This document shows positions 1-8,671 of a DNA stretch of 47,612 nucleotides, in pieces. The position numbers and the translations under genes were made by a program. Origin of the DNA: Saprospiraceae bacterium. Its GTDB lineage: Bacteria; Bacteroidota; Bacteroidia; Chitinophagales; Saprospiraceae. Position 1 is the first letter of the stretch; each line of letters begins with the position of its first letter. Location of the stretch: contig JAHDGF010000019.1 of NCBI GenBank assembly GCA_020627785.1, positions 1 to 47,612 of the forward strand, read 5' to 3'. The notes beneath the pieces are model-generated. The model did no database searches and was not told where the DNA came from. It saw only the letters and a program-made list of their open reading frames with translations.

Positions 1-10
1 GGATGGAAAA

Positions 11-37
11 ATTGTAAAAGAGCAATTCTTTTACAAT
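11..37. repeat. perfect inverted repeat, 11-bp arms
   Basis: ATTGTAAAAGA (11-21) is followed, after five bases, by its exact reverse complement (27-37). It lies upstream of the stronger hairpin at 69-104 and outside any visible gene. It could be a 3'-UTR hairpin of a gene left of the window or an operator; the sequence does not decide. Confidence 0.5.
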
Positions 38-56
38 ATGTAATCTTCTGTTTATC

Positions 57-68
57 GCTTTCGCAAAT
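57..68 (+). repeat. GCTTTCGCAAAT 12-mer, copy 1 (intergenic)
   Basis: This is an exact copy of a 12-mer found six times in the window. This copy is intergenic and abuts the terminator hairpin at 69-104. Confidence 0.6.
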
Positions 69-104
69 AAAAGAGCCACCCAATTTTCATTGGGTGGCTC
101 TTTT
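69..104. terminator. rho-independent terminator hairpin
   Basis: A 16-bp perfect stem has a 4-base loop (TTTC). Its core is GAGCCACCCAAT paired with ATTGGGTGGCTC. A runs lie on the left and T runs on the right (101-109), so it can act in both directions. It probably ends the gene left of the window. Confidence 0.85.
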
Positions 105-238
105 ATTTTAAACAAATCATTAGAGTATTGAATTAACAATTCAGTGTTAAAATATTTAACTAGCTACCTGTTGAGTATTTCACGAATTATTCAATGAAAA
201 ACATAACTTCAGTAATCGTTGATAGAAAAATTAAGGCC

Positions 239-1510
239 ATGAAAAAAATAATTTTTAGTTTCTACTTTCTATTATTTACTGGATTATGTTTTGGGCAATT
301 AAATAACTACCATGTTTCTAAGTACTTGTACCCTGACATATCAAGGACTACCTTTTCTATAACACCACGAATAAATTTCAATAGCCGTAGTTCTTTGATA
401 AATGAAAAACGAAGCGAATTAAACATATACACACAGGTTTATCGTTCCCATATTTTAAATTCAAGAAAGAAACAATGCAACAATTATTTTTTTCTTGAAC
501 CTGGCTATGAAGCCATTAAGTTTGAAGATGATAGTAACAAAAGATTTCATGGAGGACTTCATTTTAATATTGAAAATAGATACTTTTTTAAAGAGCGACG
601 ATTTTTTGAAATCGAGCTATATAATCAAACCAATATTAACCAACAACCTTTTGAGCTAACACCTAATACAGTGCAATCGTTTTCAATGGCAAGTAATTTG
701 TCCCCCAAAATCGGCTGGGGAAGAATCGAAAATATTACGGACGGATGGCATGCTTGGGCTATTTTAAAACTCTTAGAAGAAAATGGAAAACTAAATAAAG
801 AATTAACGCCTGAAGAAATTGATCAATTCGGATTTGAGATTTCTAAAATAATGAACTTAAGAAACACAGACTTTAGGATTGAAAACATCATGGAATTTCA
901 GACCCTCATGGAGTATGTTGTTGATGCTGACATTATAGACAAAGAGGACTATGGAGCAATTGCAATTCTTAGAGATGGATTTATATTTGAGGACTTTACT
1001 AATAGAAATCAAGGAGCCACTTTTAAATTTGGACCAGAACTCTATCTACAAAGAACCAACTATAATTTATCTGAATTGAATTTTATTAGCTACAACAATT
1101 TTGCACTTATCGCAGAATACGAGAATAGAAAGGCCATTAAAAATATTTTTCAATTTGATCAGATTTATACTCTTGAAGGAGGATTTTGGAATTTCAAGCC
1201 AGAGACTCAAGAAGAGTTTAATGAATTCAAATATGTGGAAATGGACAGTCGATTAATCTTCGGATATTATTTCAATCAACGTACGAATTTAAGTTTAGCC
1301 CCCTATTTCAATTATCGTTATTTTTTCGATTCAGAAGCTTTTAACCTTAGGACGGGATTTAACTTGAACGCTACCTATTACGTATCACCAAGGCTCAGAT
1401 ATAATTTATCAAGTCAAATTAATTTATTTCAACTAAATGATGGATTTGAATTACTAAGTGATACCTCTAACACTTTTTTAAATATGAGCATTCAGTATTT
1501 TGTGAGATAG
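239..1510 (+). CDS. secreted protein, probable outer-membrane beta-barrel, unknown function
   Basis: The frame opens at 194, but the second Met at 239 starts a clean signal peptide (MKKIIFSFYFLLFTGLCFGQ, cleavage after CFG), so 239 is the better start and gives 423 residues. The mature part has no motif I recognise. The last ~150 residues alternate polar and aromatic residues (for example FGYYFNQRTNLSLAPYFNYR) and end in Phe-Val-Arg, which resembles outer-membrane beta-strands. No T9SS sorting domain is visible. The gene stands alone between a terminator and an oppositely oriented gene. The role is not known; the membrane assignment is inferred from composition. Confidence 0.75.
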   Translation: MKKIIFSFYFLLFTGLCFGQLNNYHVSKYLYPDISRTTFSITPRINFNSRSSLINEKRSELNIYTQVYRSHILNSRKKQCNNYFFLEPGYEAIKFEDDSNKRFHGGLHFNIENRYFFKERRFFEIELYNQTNINQQPFELTPNTVQSFSMASNLSPKIGWGRIENITDGWHAWAILKLLEENGKLNKELTPEEIDQFGFEISKIMNLRNTDFRIENIMEFQTLMEYVVDADIIDKEDYGAIAILRDGFIFEDFTNRNQGATFKFGPELYLQRTNYNLSELNFISYNNFALIAEYENRKAIKNIFQFDQIYTLEGGFWNFKPETQEEFNEFKYVEMDSRLIFGYYFNQRTNLSLAPYFNYRYFFDSEAFNLRTGFNLNATYYVSPRLRYNLSSQINLFQLNDGFELLSDTSNTFLNMSIQYFVR

Positions 1511-1660
1511 CAAAGTACCTTGACTATCTCCGAATAAAATACTACCATTAAAGCCATAAATATCTAATTTTGGATTTTCAATAAATTAGTTTGAAGTAAA
1601 TGTTCAACTTCATAAAATTCAAATTTCGAATAATGAACGAATTTCATGAAATCAGAATCA

Positions 1661-2221
1661 TTATTCTTCAGACTCAATTCCAAGTTTTTCTTGAATATAA
1701 TTTATTAAGTAATTAGTCTCAGCTTCATCTAATTCAAAACCGGTTGTATTTGTTTTTACCCCATAATCAAATTTTATATTCCCACCACCAATTCCGAATG
1801 GAAACAAAATACTTTTATAAGGATTCTTAGCATAGTTGATATCATTGAATCTAAAATTTTTTAAGTGCTGCGCGAGGTAATCCTTATATGCAAAATCAGC
1901 ACCAAATAGATTCCGCTTCGTGACAAGGCGGTTAGATTGCAGCAATATTATTTCAGTTCCAAACAAATTATAAAGCACAAGAAAAAGTAAAGGCAAAACC
2001 ACTAATACAATTCCTGTAGCAGCTAACAAGAAAAGAAAATTAATTTTATTCCCTTCGACTAAGTCAAAGCCATACACTAAAAATAAGGAAGCAAAAAAAT
2101 ATACAATTAATACAAATATTGCACTGAACAAAGAAAAGAAATTCTTCTTAACAGGAATGGTAATTTTTGTTACTCCGGAGTAATCTTGAATGGTCGATCT
2201 GCCATTAAAAAAATTGTTCAT
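1661..2221 (-). CDS. two-TM membrane protein with C-terminal cytoplasmic domain, unknown function
   Basis: This 186-residue protein has a polar N-terminus, two strongly hydrophobic segments near residues 29-50 and 61-88, then a soluble part of about 95 residues containing RNLFGADFAYKD and an acidic C-terminus (GIESEE). The arrangement, two helices followed by a beta-rich tail with a basic R/K-NLFG stretch, resembles small bacterial PH-like membrane proteins, but I do not recognise a named family. It has its own upstream gap of 300 bp and is probably transcribed alone. Confidence 0.65.
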   Translation of the reverse strand: MNNFFNGRSTIQDYSGVTKITIPVKKNFFSLFSAIFVLIVYFFASLFLVYGFDLVEGNKINFLFLLAATGIVLVVLPLLFLVLYNLFGTEIILLQSNRLVTKRNLFGADFAYKDYLAQHLKNFRFNDINYAKNPYKSILFPFGIGGGNIKFDYGVKTNTTGFELDEAETNYLINYIQEKLGIESEE

Positions 2222-2524
2222 AAGGATAATTAAATCAAATAATGGACAATGGTTGCTAGACCATGTAAAATTATATCATACATGAATTCTATTATTATTA
2301 ACAAGGATAGTTCATAATAAATTCAATTTTATCGCAGATTTTGGTGTCAACAATAATTCTGGTTAACTCTCCACACAATTAAAAATCAATAGTTAACAGA
2401 GGTAATTGCAATATTTCAAATTTCATACAAAATGACCTTTCCTACCTATTTATGTATGCTAGATCGGTTATTTTCTAACTTAACTTTTCAGTATGTTATA
2501 AGATTAGTTAGGAATTATTGTTCT
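2222..2524. other. gene-free AT-rich gap
   Basis: This 303-bp gap lies upstream of the gene ending at 1661 and downstream of the one ending at 2525. It must hold the promoter of the former and the 3' end of the latter. I see no convincing hairpin terminator, RNA gene or short ORF. Confidence 0.5.
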
Positions 2525-3805
2525 TCAGCCTTGAATTCTCCAGTTCAATCCAAGCCATAAACTTACATTCTTATCCAGATATAAATTACCTGCTACCCAG
2601 CCTTCAGACTTCATGCTGATCTTTAAATAGGGCTGAAAATTATTGAACAAGGGTGTAACTTGCATTTCTAATAATCCCCCCAACTTTTTCTGATCATCTG
2701 CATACAATTGGTTGGCTGGTTGCTGCCATGCACCTAATTTCACCCATGCCCAATTATTTCTCAATTCTAGCTCTGCTCCTGGATATGAGTGATCTTTATT
2801 TCGATAAAATTTTGGGCTAAAAAGTCCACTGACTTTTTCATTTTTAAAAAATACATTTGCGCCAAGCATATATCCAAAGGAAGTCATGTGATGACGAAGT
2901 GAAAAATTATACTTGAACTTAGAACCTAATTCATCAATCCCAAATAAATTTAGATCTGCAAAATTTAGCAATGAAAAGAAAAACTGATTTTTTAAAAAAT
3001 CCTGTGCTTCTATGCTAAGGTCTTGAAATTCTATATATCGATCTATCCCAACGCCAGAAGGATGAATACCTCTTTCTGAGTATGACTCCCAAGGATTAAA
3101 TAAATCATAAGTCGCATTTATAGGATCAAAACCATTTACATCCCTGGCATGAACATCTGTACTTTCGCCATTTTTAAACCTAACTAAGGGTGCGGAGTCC
3201 TTTCTAGTTGAACCGAACAAATAAAAACTGTTCACTAAATAATTCCCCCAATAAAGGCCATAATTCCAAGTATTTACCTTATCATAAAAGACATCCTTCT
3301 GTATTGAAAATACAAACTCCAGATTCCCCTCATTTCCTGCTGTAGCTTCGCGGACTAAGTCAGACGGATGCAGTGATTTAAAATTCACTAAATCTTGATC
3401 ATCTACCTTAGTTACACTATTTGACCAGTAACTATTTCTACTTTTAATCTCATGTAAGGTGAGAATGGAACGATGAGATTCTTCATGCAACCAAGTATTT
3501 GAAAAAGGAATGGGAGCAAAGTCAAAAACTGTCATTATAAACTTACCCCAAAAAGGACCATTCTTTTTAAACTTTTTATTGGCAAATTTTTCTATTCCAA
3601 AGTGAGTTGAATAATAAAAACTTTTTGAGAAAGAAATGGCTTGATTAATAGAAACCGTTTTATACCTATCCTTCAAGTTATAAGGAAATTCCAACAAGGG
3701 AAGATCTAAGGTAAAATATAAAGAATCCTCTTGTTGCGCTAAAACAGCATTATCCTGAATAACACAAAAGGTAAGTATTAAAAATACACTTAGCAATGAT
3801 TTCAT
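2525..3805 (-). CDS. secreted membrane-associated protein with an HExxH motif
   Basis: The open frame starts at a TTG at 3811, but the ATG at 3805 begins a signal peptide (MKSLLSVFLILTFCVIQDNAVLAQ) and gives 426 residues. The sequence W-L-HEESH-R lies near residues 105-112, matching the zinc-metalloprotease signature HExxH; the third ligand cannot be identified by eye. The C-terminal third alternates hydrophobic and polar residues (NNWAWVKLGAWQQPANQL, VSLWLGLNWRIQG), as in outer-membrane barrels. I do not recognise the family. A membrane-embedded protease and a barrel with a chance HExxH are both possible. Confidence 0.7.
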   Translation of the reverse strand: MKSLLSVFLILTFCVIQDNAVLAQQEDSLYFTLDLPLLEFPYNLKDRYKTVSINQAISFSKSFYYSTHFGIEKFANKKFKKNGPFWGKFIMTVFDFAPIPFSNTWLHEESHRSILTLHEIKSRNSYWSNSVTKVDDQDLVNFKSLHPSDLVREATAGNEGNLEFVFSIQKDVFYDKVNTWNYGLYWGNYLVNSFYLFGSTRKDSAPLVRFKNGESTDVHARDVNGFDPINATYDLFNPWESYSERGIHPSGVGIDRYIEFQDLSIEAQDFLKNQFFFSLLNFADLNLFGIDELGSKFKYNFSLRHHMTSFGYMLGANVFFKNEKVSGLFSPKFYRNKDHSYPGAELELRNNWAWVKLGAWQQPANQLYADDQKKLGGLLEMQVTPLFNNFQPYLKISMKSEGWVAGNLYLDKNVSLWLGLNWRIQG

Positions 3806-3875
3806 ATCCAATTAATTTTTCAGCCAAATTAGTTTGGATATACCTGGAAGTCATTAACATTTGATAAGAAGTAAA

Positions 3876-4463
3876 TTAGGTTCTATTATTAGATATTTCT
3901 TTTCGAATTCTACTTAAGGATACATTTGTAATTCCTAAATAGGAGGAAATATAGGAATGTGAAATTTGATTTTCTAGTAAAGGATACTCTTTTCTGAAAG
4001 TCAAGAGTCTCTCTTTTGCTCCTAAAGATATGTGATTAATTTCCTTGGATACCTTTTGCATTAACTCCTTTTGAAGTATACCATTGCCCCACATTTCTAT
4101 TGCCCGATTCTCATTCATTAATCTCATCAATTCTAGTGTAGGAAAGGAGGCCAATTTAATATCTGTCAAGGCTTGTACATTCAAAATAGAAATTAAATTT
4201 TTAGTCCTTGTCAGATTTGGGGAAATGGTTTTCAAAGAATTAAAAAACGAAAGCGTGACTTCTTGACCTTTTACATTTTCTAAAAAACTTCTACAAATAC
4301 CTTCTAAAATTAAATATTCAGTAGTATTTATCTTTCCAGCTCGGATGAAAGTATCACCTTTTTGAAATTGAATAACCTCAATTACTTTAGACAATTTTTC
4401 AGCGGAATCTAATGAAAGCTTATACCTATTCTGTAACTCTTGAATTAAATTTTCCATATCCAT
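3876..4463 (-). CDS. Crp/Fnr-family transcriptional regulator
   Basis: At 195 residues this is the usual length for Bacteroidota Crp-like regulators. Residues ~25-115 form a cyclic-nucleotide-binding-like beta-roll (FQKGDTFIRAGKINTTEYLILEGICRSF). The C-terminal region has a helix-turn-helix whose recognition part reads SYISSYLGITNVSLSRIRKEI, close to the family pattern of ASYLGITPETLSRIRR. The canonical cAMP-binding Arg-Ser/Thr pair is not obvious, which is normal in this phylum, so the ligand is unknown. Its upstream region faces the T9SS gene at 4577, which is divergent and 113 bp away and a candidate target. Confidence 0.85.
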   Translation of the reverse strand: MDMENLIQELQNRYKLSLDSAEKLSKVIEVIQFQKGDTFIRAGKINTTEYLILEGICRSFLENVKGQEVTLSFFNSLKTISPNLTRTKNLISILNVQALTDIKLASFPTLELMRLMNENRAIEMWGNGILQKELMQKVSKEINHISLGAKERLLTFRKEYPLLENQISHSYISSYLGITNVSLSRIRKEISNNRT

Positions 4464-4576
4464 GCTAATATCGCATAATCATCCTTCACGACAAGAATAA
4501 ATTTAAGAACCAATAAATTCAAACGTTAAACAATTTTTCATTTTCTTAGTAGGACATCAACAAAAATTCATTCATC

Positions 4577-6040
4577 ATGAAAAAACTTAGCTTCCTTACC
4601 CTAACACTTATTTCCATTTCAAGTCTTTGTGCTCAGAATTTCAGTCAAACCGTTCCATCTACTCTTTTAAAAAGTGTTTTTCGAGGAGACATGGATGTTG
4701 CCGACATTGATGGTGATCAAGATTTAGATGTTCTAGTTACAGGAGCGGTAGAAGATGTACCTCACACAACCTTATACCGCAATGATGGAAATTCAATTTT
4801 CAAGGTAGTTCCAGCACCATTTAACTTTATTGTGGACAGTGATATTGAATTTGGGGATATTGATGGAGATGGTGATGCTGACCTAGTTATGATTGGTAAA
4901 AAATTCAGTTTTAATGGAGACTATGTCTTTGAAGTTTACACAAATGATGGCACCGGAAGTTTTTCACTATTGACTTCAAAAAATCTAAATATTCCAGAAC
5001 AAGGCAACCTTAAATTGGGAGATGTTGATAATGATAATGATCTGGATTTAATCATTAATGGCATCACAACAGGGGAAGATATCTTTTTAAGATTTTTTAT
5101 AAATGATAGCGATGGCAATTTCCAACTTGACACCAATTCTAATCTTGCAGGAACTAGGGCAGGATCTTTAATCTTAGCTGACATGAATAATGATGGAAGC
5201 GATGATATTTTCGTTATTGGCAGTAGTGACTTAGAATTATTGAACGGTGTTGCATATCTATATTTAAATGATGGTCAAGGAAATTTCCAAGAATCAGATT
5301 CAATCATTGACGGAGGTGCAGGAGTGGCGAAAGCAGCAGATATTGATGGAGACGATGACCTGGATATTATATTTTCTGGAAAGTATAACTCTGGACAACC
5401 TACGACTTCCATTTTATTAAATGATGGTTTAGGTGAGTTTACGAGAGATCTAAGCAACAATTTGGATGGCTTATACTGGGATGACGGTGATATGGCGGTC
5501 TTTGATGCAAACAATGACCAACATCCAGATATCTTTCTAGGAGGCATGTCAAGCTTTGGTATTAATGCATCTTATATGTACATCAACGATGGTTCTGGAA
5601 ATTTTTCCAAAAGTCCTGAAATGTTCTTCTTCGATTTCAACTCAGGAAAATTTCTACCCTTTGATTTTGATAATGATGGTGATCAAGATCTGATGTTTGG
5701 AGGTGTAAGCACCTTTGGCATGTATTTTACTCAATTGTTCATGAATAATGGAACCACTACTTCAAGTGTGAATCCTAGTCCAGTTGAAGATGGAATATCG
5801 ATCTACCCAAACCCTAGTTCAACAAATTTCATAACAATAAACCGATTGGAATTAAGTGAAGATTTAAAAATCTCAATTATCGATGGTAAAGGTCAAACCG
5901 TCACTGATATTAAGATAGACACAACGAGCCTTTCGGAAAAAGTTGACATTGACGTAACACATTTAATAGGTGGTATTTACTTTATTAAGATTGAAGAATC
6001 AAATCGAGTAATAATGGAAAAATTTGTAAGACAGAATTAG
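4577..6040 (+). CDS. FG-GAP/VCBS repeat protein with T9SS sorting domain
   Basis: This 487-residue secreted protein has a signal peptide (MKKLSFLTLTLISISSLCAQ). It has repeated Ca-binding-like FG-GAP/VCBS units of the type D-I-D-G-D-x-D-L-D (DIDGDQDLDVLV, DIDGDGDADLVM, DVDNDNDLDLII, DIDGDDDLDIIF, DFDNDGDQDLMF), predicted to form a beta-propeller. The last ~80 residues are a type A T9SS C-terminal domain starting at ISIYPNPSS and ending in FVRQN. It is expected to be exported by the type IX system and anchored on or released from the cell surface. It is convergent with the next gene, 20 bp away. Confidence 0.9.
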   Translation: MKKLSFLTLTLISISSLCAQNFSQTVPSTLLKSVFRGDMDVADIDGDQDLDVLVTGAVEDVPHTTLYRNDGNSIFKVVPAPFNFIVDSDIEFGDIDGDGDADLVMIGKKFSFNGDYVFEVYTNDGTGSFSLLTSKNLNIPEQGNLKLGDVDNDNDLDLIINGITTGEDIFLRFFINDSDGNFQLDTNSNLAGTRAGSLILADMNNDGSDDIFVIGSSDLELLNGVAYLYLNDGQGNFQESDSIIDGGAGVAKAADIDGDDDLDIIFSGKYNSGQPTTSILLNDGLGEFTRDLSNNLDGLYWDDGDMAVFDANNDQHPDIFLGGMSSFGINASYMYINDGSGNFSKSPEMFFFDFNSGKFLPFDFDNDGDQDLMFGGVSTFGMYFTQLFMNNGTTTSSVNPSPVEDGISIYPNPSSTNFITINRLELSEDLKISIIDGKGQTVTDIKIDTTSLSEKVDIDVTHLIGGIYFIKIEESNRVIMEKFVRQN

Positions 6041-6060
6041 TTATTGGCAGTATTTTCTTC

Positions 6061-6645
6061 TTAGGAATTCATATCTATTATTCTACTCCAAAATTTTATG
6101 GCTTTTGGAATTTCAATAAGGCCAAATGATTCAGGTAGTTTGAATTTAAATTCATGAGCAAAATATTCTGCTAAATCATATCCATAATATATTATGTCCG
6201 TTTGATAAACAGATAGAACTGGATTTCCATTTTCGCAGGGTGAACTAGGAATGTATCTATGTGAATAAATAGGAATTAATTTGGGATAATCTAATAATTT
6301 ATTTTTGACATATTCCTTTCGCTCTTTTAATAAAGTTGGTTTATTCCCCCATTCTTTAGGCCAGAATGAATTGTTATCAACATCAAACAGTATTCCTTCT
6401 CTAGGCCAATTAAGTCTGTTGATAATTTCATGTTTACCTTTCTCATTATTAATTCCATATCGCCAATTGACGAAACCTTTACTTACTGGAAGTCCGATTT
6501 GCAATAGCAGCTTTAAGTCAGGAGGAAAAGCAATCCCGAATTGGCCTTCAACAGAGTCCACTTCATCGATCTCAAGTCCCTTTTCAAAGACGATACCTTT
6601 ATCCTTGAGCAGCTTAATTATTCTATTTATTTGTTTTTGGGTCAT
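6061..6645 (-). CDS. SMI1/KNR4 (SUKH) family protein
   Basis: This 194-residue protein has the SUKH pattern: an N-terminal helix pair, EVDSVEGQFGIAFPPDLKLLLQ near residues 26-48 (compare E-x-x-L/F-G-x-x-L/F-P-x-D-Y), a central W-rich region (NWPREGILFDVDNNSFWPKEWG), and a C-terminal hydrophobic part with YYGYDLAEYFAHEF. SUKH proteins are commonly immunity proteins of polymorphic toxin systems, but stand-alone copies are frequent. No toxin gene is adjacent here, so the immunity role is only a family-level possibility. Confidence 0.8.
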   Translation of the reverse strand: MTQKQINRIIKLLKDKGIVFEKGLEIDEVDSVEGQFGIAFPPDLKLLLQIGLPVSKGFVNWRYGINNEKGKHEIINRLNWPREGILFDVDNNSFWPKEWGNKPTLLKERKEYVKNKLLDYPKLIPIYSHRYIPSSPCENGNPVLSVYQTDIIYYGYDLAEYFAHEFKFKLPESFGLIEIPKAIKFWSRIIDMNS

Positions 6646-6716
6646 TTAACTTTTACATCATATTGGTCGTTTCGTTTTACTTTCAATTTCAAATAATCAC
6701 CGACCATAGATCTAGA

Positions 6717-7172
6717 TTATGAATTCAAGTTACTTACTTTCACATTGTAATAAAAAAGTTCAGGATCTCCCTCATCTAAACCTTCCAACCTGCCTGCAAA
6801 AATAAAACCCGCATTTACTAAGGCCTTTTGCATCTGCAAATTAGACTTATTAGTTGAAGTAAATACCTTGTTAGTTTTGCTGTGCTCGCATAAAAGTTCC
6901 AGTGTTCGTTTCCCTATCCCTTTACCTCTTTCATTTTTCTCAATGATTAGGAGCTCTATCCACCCCTGATCAAAAAATCTATAATCAAATAAGACAAAGC
7001 CTACTGAAAGGCTATCTCGTAAGACAATAAAACAATTACTTTTTGATATTGCTTTAGTAATCTTTTCTTCTCTTTTAAGTAAGACGTGTTCACTACCATT
7101 AAGCGCGTAGTCTAAAGCAACAGCATATGCCTTATCTTCATCTGTAGACAGCCTTAAAGTTATTTTTTCCAT
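6717..7172 (-). CDS. GNAT-family N-acetyltransferase
   Basis: This is a single GNAT domain. Motif A reads WIELLIIEKNERGKGIGKRTLELL, containing the acetyl-CoA pyrophosphate loop (E-R-G-K-G-I-G-K), and is followed by the typical beta5 'VNAGFIFAGR'. The frame is open to 7226, but the Met at 7172 begins MEKITLRLSTDED, the normal first strand of the family, so I prefer 151 residues; the longer start stays possible. The substrate is not deducible. Confidence 0.8.
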   Translation of the reverse strand: MEKITLRLSTDEDKAYAVALDYALNGSEHVLLKREEKITKAISKSNCFIVLRDSLSVGFVLFDYRFFDQGWIELLIIEKNERGKGIGKRTLELLCEHSKTNKVFTSTNKSNLQMQKALVNAGFIFAGRLEGLDEGDPELFYYNVKVSNLNS

Positions 7173-7249
7173 TTCTATTTCACTATTGAATATTAACTCA
7201 TCAAATACAAGATATTCAGGAACCAAGATGAATACTTCAATAGACTTAC

Positions 7250-7273
7250 TTAAATTTAAATATTTAAATTTAA
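7250..7273. promoter_or_regulatory. 24-bp perfect AT-only palindrome
   Basis: Built from alternating AAATTT blocks, this stretch is its own reverse complement over 24 bases. It lies upstream of the acetyltransferase gene, 77 bp from the preferred start. A dyad this size in a promoter region could be a regulator site, but low-complexity AT sequence makes chance palindromes more likely. Confidence 0.35.
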
Positions 7274-7347
7274 TGACATTGAAATAGTGATAACTTAGAA
7301 CTAACTTGTTTTTAGGAAGTTGAATAAATATTAAACCCTAGTCCCCA

Positions 7348-7626
7348 TTGTACAAATTTAAAAAACCAAAAAATACCGCTTGTTTTGTTTGTCAACACGT
7401 GCTTAATAAAGAAAGAGACATCCTTTTTGTTAGTCATGATTCAGATGATTCAAGTTGGCAATTTCTATGCGGGGAAGATGACCATGATGAATCAAACATT
7501 AAGATCATAAGTTTGGAGCAGGCGACAGAACTAGATATTTCAATTAATGACCTTTTCGAGATGCCTCAAGGTGTATGTGCAGAAAGAGAACAAAAAGGAT
7601 CTCAATGGCAAGCCTTCAGAATCTAG
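7348..7626 (+). CDS. small unknown protein with an N-terminal CxxC
   Basis: The product is 92 residues. The only plausible start is the TTG at 7348; no ATG or GTG lies upstream in frame. The protein begins with a basic stretch, then CFVCQHVLNKERDILFVSHD, then SSWQFLCGEDDHDESN, a Leu/Ile-rich segment and a C-terminal W. The CxxC plus one further Cys and a His could bind a metal, but no four-ligand set is clear. I recall similar short proteins in many bacteria (DUF2185-like), but I am not sure of the family. Confidence 0.6.
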   Translation: MYKFKKPKNTACFVCQHVLNKERDILFVSHDSDDSSWQFLCGEDDHDESNIKIISLEQATELDISINDLFEMPQGVCAEREQKGSQWQAFRI

Positions 7627-7665
7627 TGTGCAAAGTGAACCTTCCATAACCTATCAATCCAGAAA

Positions 7666-7765
7666 GAACCAAAAGCTCGAGCGGAGCGATACAATAATCA
7701 CCTAACGCTCTAGAGTGAACCAAGAGCTCCAGCGAAGCGATATAATAATAACTATCGCTCTAGAG
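7666..7765. repeat. two tandem imperfect ~50-bp repeats with internal dyads
   Basis: Unit A (7666-7715) and unit B (7717-7765) share the framework GAACCAA-AGCTC...AGCG-AGCGAT...CGCTCTAGAG. In unit B, AGCGATA pairs with TATCGCT around a 10-base AT loop; in unit A the dyad is imperfect. Unit B overlaps the stop codon end of the hydrolase gene (7752), encoding its final Ser-Leu-Glu-Arg. It may be a REP-like intergenic element or a terminator pair. Confidence 0.55.
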
Positions 7766-8621
7766 AGAAACTATTCACATTACTTTCGCTTACAAAATTA
7801 ACCACACGATCAACCACCTCTCCACTTCGTAAATTATGTTTGAAACCTTCCGTCAAAATTAGCTCAACGTTCTGATTGTTTAATCGAAGTAATTCTTCCA
7901 TCCTGACTGAATTCTCATAAGAGGTCGACTTATCATTTTTATCATGAATAATAAGTGTAGCCTTCGGTGCAATTTCCTTACAAAAAATTTCTTGCAGATA
8001 ATCTGTTGCTGGGCTTCCAATATATTGTTCAAAATAAGTTAGCAGATTTTTATAGGCTTTCTTTGAAAGCTTTAATCGTTTTTGAAATTCTGCAATAAAT
8101 TCAGTTGCTCCATTTGGGGATGCTAGAGAAACATATGTTTTAGGCGTATAATTCTTATGGAAGAAAAAACTCGAACAAGCGAAACTCCCAATGGAGTGTC
8201 CAATAAAATGATCAATAGCTCCCACCTTCTCAATCATTGCTTCAATCGTTTTTTCATACAAAGGAACGGTGCATATTCGACCTCCAGAATTTCCATGCCC
8301 GGGTGCATCAAAAGAGTATAAGGTGTACTTTTCTTGATCAAAAGATTCAATAAAAGATTTCCATCGGTAGGTGTTACTCTGCCAACCATGAACAAAAAGA
8401 ATAGATTCTGAACCATCTCCCCACCGATAGCCTTGGATATTTTTTCCATTTACTTTAAGCTCAAATTTAACAGCCGTGTTCAGAAATTTCTGATGCGCAT
8501 CCTTCAACTTAGCTTTAAAAGGAAAACCAAATAAATGGAAGGCGTGTTTGCCAGAAGTACGTGGACTGAATATAGCTAGGGTATTGAAATAGAATCGAAA
8601 TATTTTGAGAATCGTTTTCAT
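7752..8621 (-). CDS. alpha/beta-hydrolase
   Basis: The 289-residue product has the fold's landmarks: the oxyanion region ILFVHGWQSNTYRW, the strand-turn DAPGHGNSGG, the nucleophile elbow GHSIGSFA, and a late 'ATLIIHDKNDKSTSYE' Asp region followed by 'EGFKHNLR' supplying the His. The protein is cytoplasmic or weakly membrane-associated (hydrophobic start). It lies directly downstream of a TetR gene on the same strand, 50 bp apart, and has its own copy of the TetR operator just upstream of its start, so it is probably under that repressor. The substrate is unknown. Confidence 0.85.
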   Translation of the reverse strand: MKTILKIFRFYFNTLAIFSPRTSGKHAFHLFGFPFKAKLKDAHQKFLNTAVKFELKVNGKNIQGYRWGDGSESILFVHGWQSNTYRWKSFIESFDQEKYTLYSFDAPGHGNSGGRICTVPLYEKTIEAMIEKVGAIDHFIGHSIGSFACSSFFFHKNYTPKTYVSLASPNGATEFIAEFQKRLKLSKKAYKNLLTYFEQYIGSPATDYLQEIFCKEIAPKATLIIHDKNDKSTSYENSVRMEELLRLNNQNVELILTEGFKHNLRSGEVVDRVVNFVSESNVNSFSLER

Positions 8622-8637
8622 AAATTTGTTTTAAATT

Positions 8638-8655
8638 AGATACCAATCGGTATCT
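8638..8655. promoter_or_regulatory. TetR-type operator O1 (hydrolase promoter)
   Basis: This perfect dyad AGATACC-N4-GGTATCT lies 17 bp upstream of the hydrolase start. The same 7-base arms recur at 9269-9286 in front of the regulator gene itself, so the two sites define each other. Confidence 0.75.
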
Positions 8656-8671
8656 TTTGAGGCAAAAAAAA

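Noticed and set aside
6061..6645. Toxin-immunity pair
   Set aside because: The SUKH gene has no polymorphic toxin next to it; its neighbours are a T9SS protein and a GNAT enzyme with no toxin domain visible.
7348..7626. Zinc-finger DNA-binding protein
   Set aside because: Only one CxxC is present and no second pair; ligand count is insufficient to claim a zinc finger.
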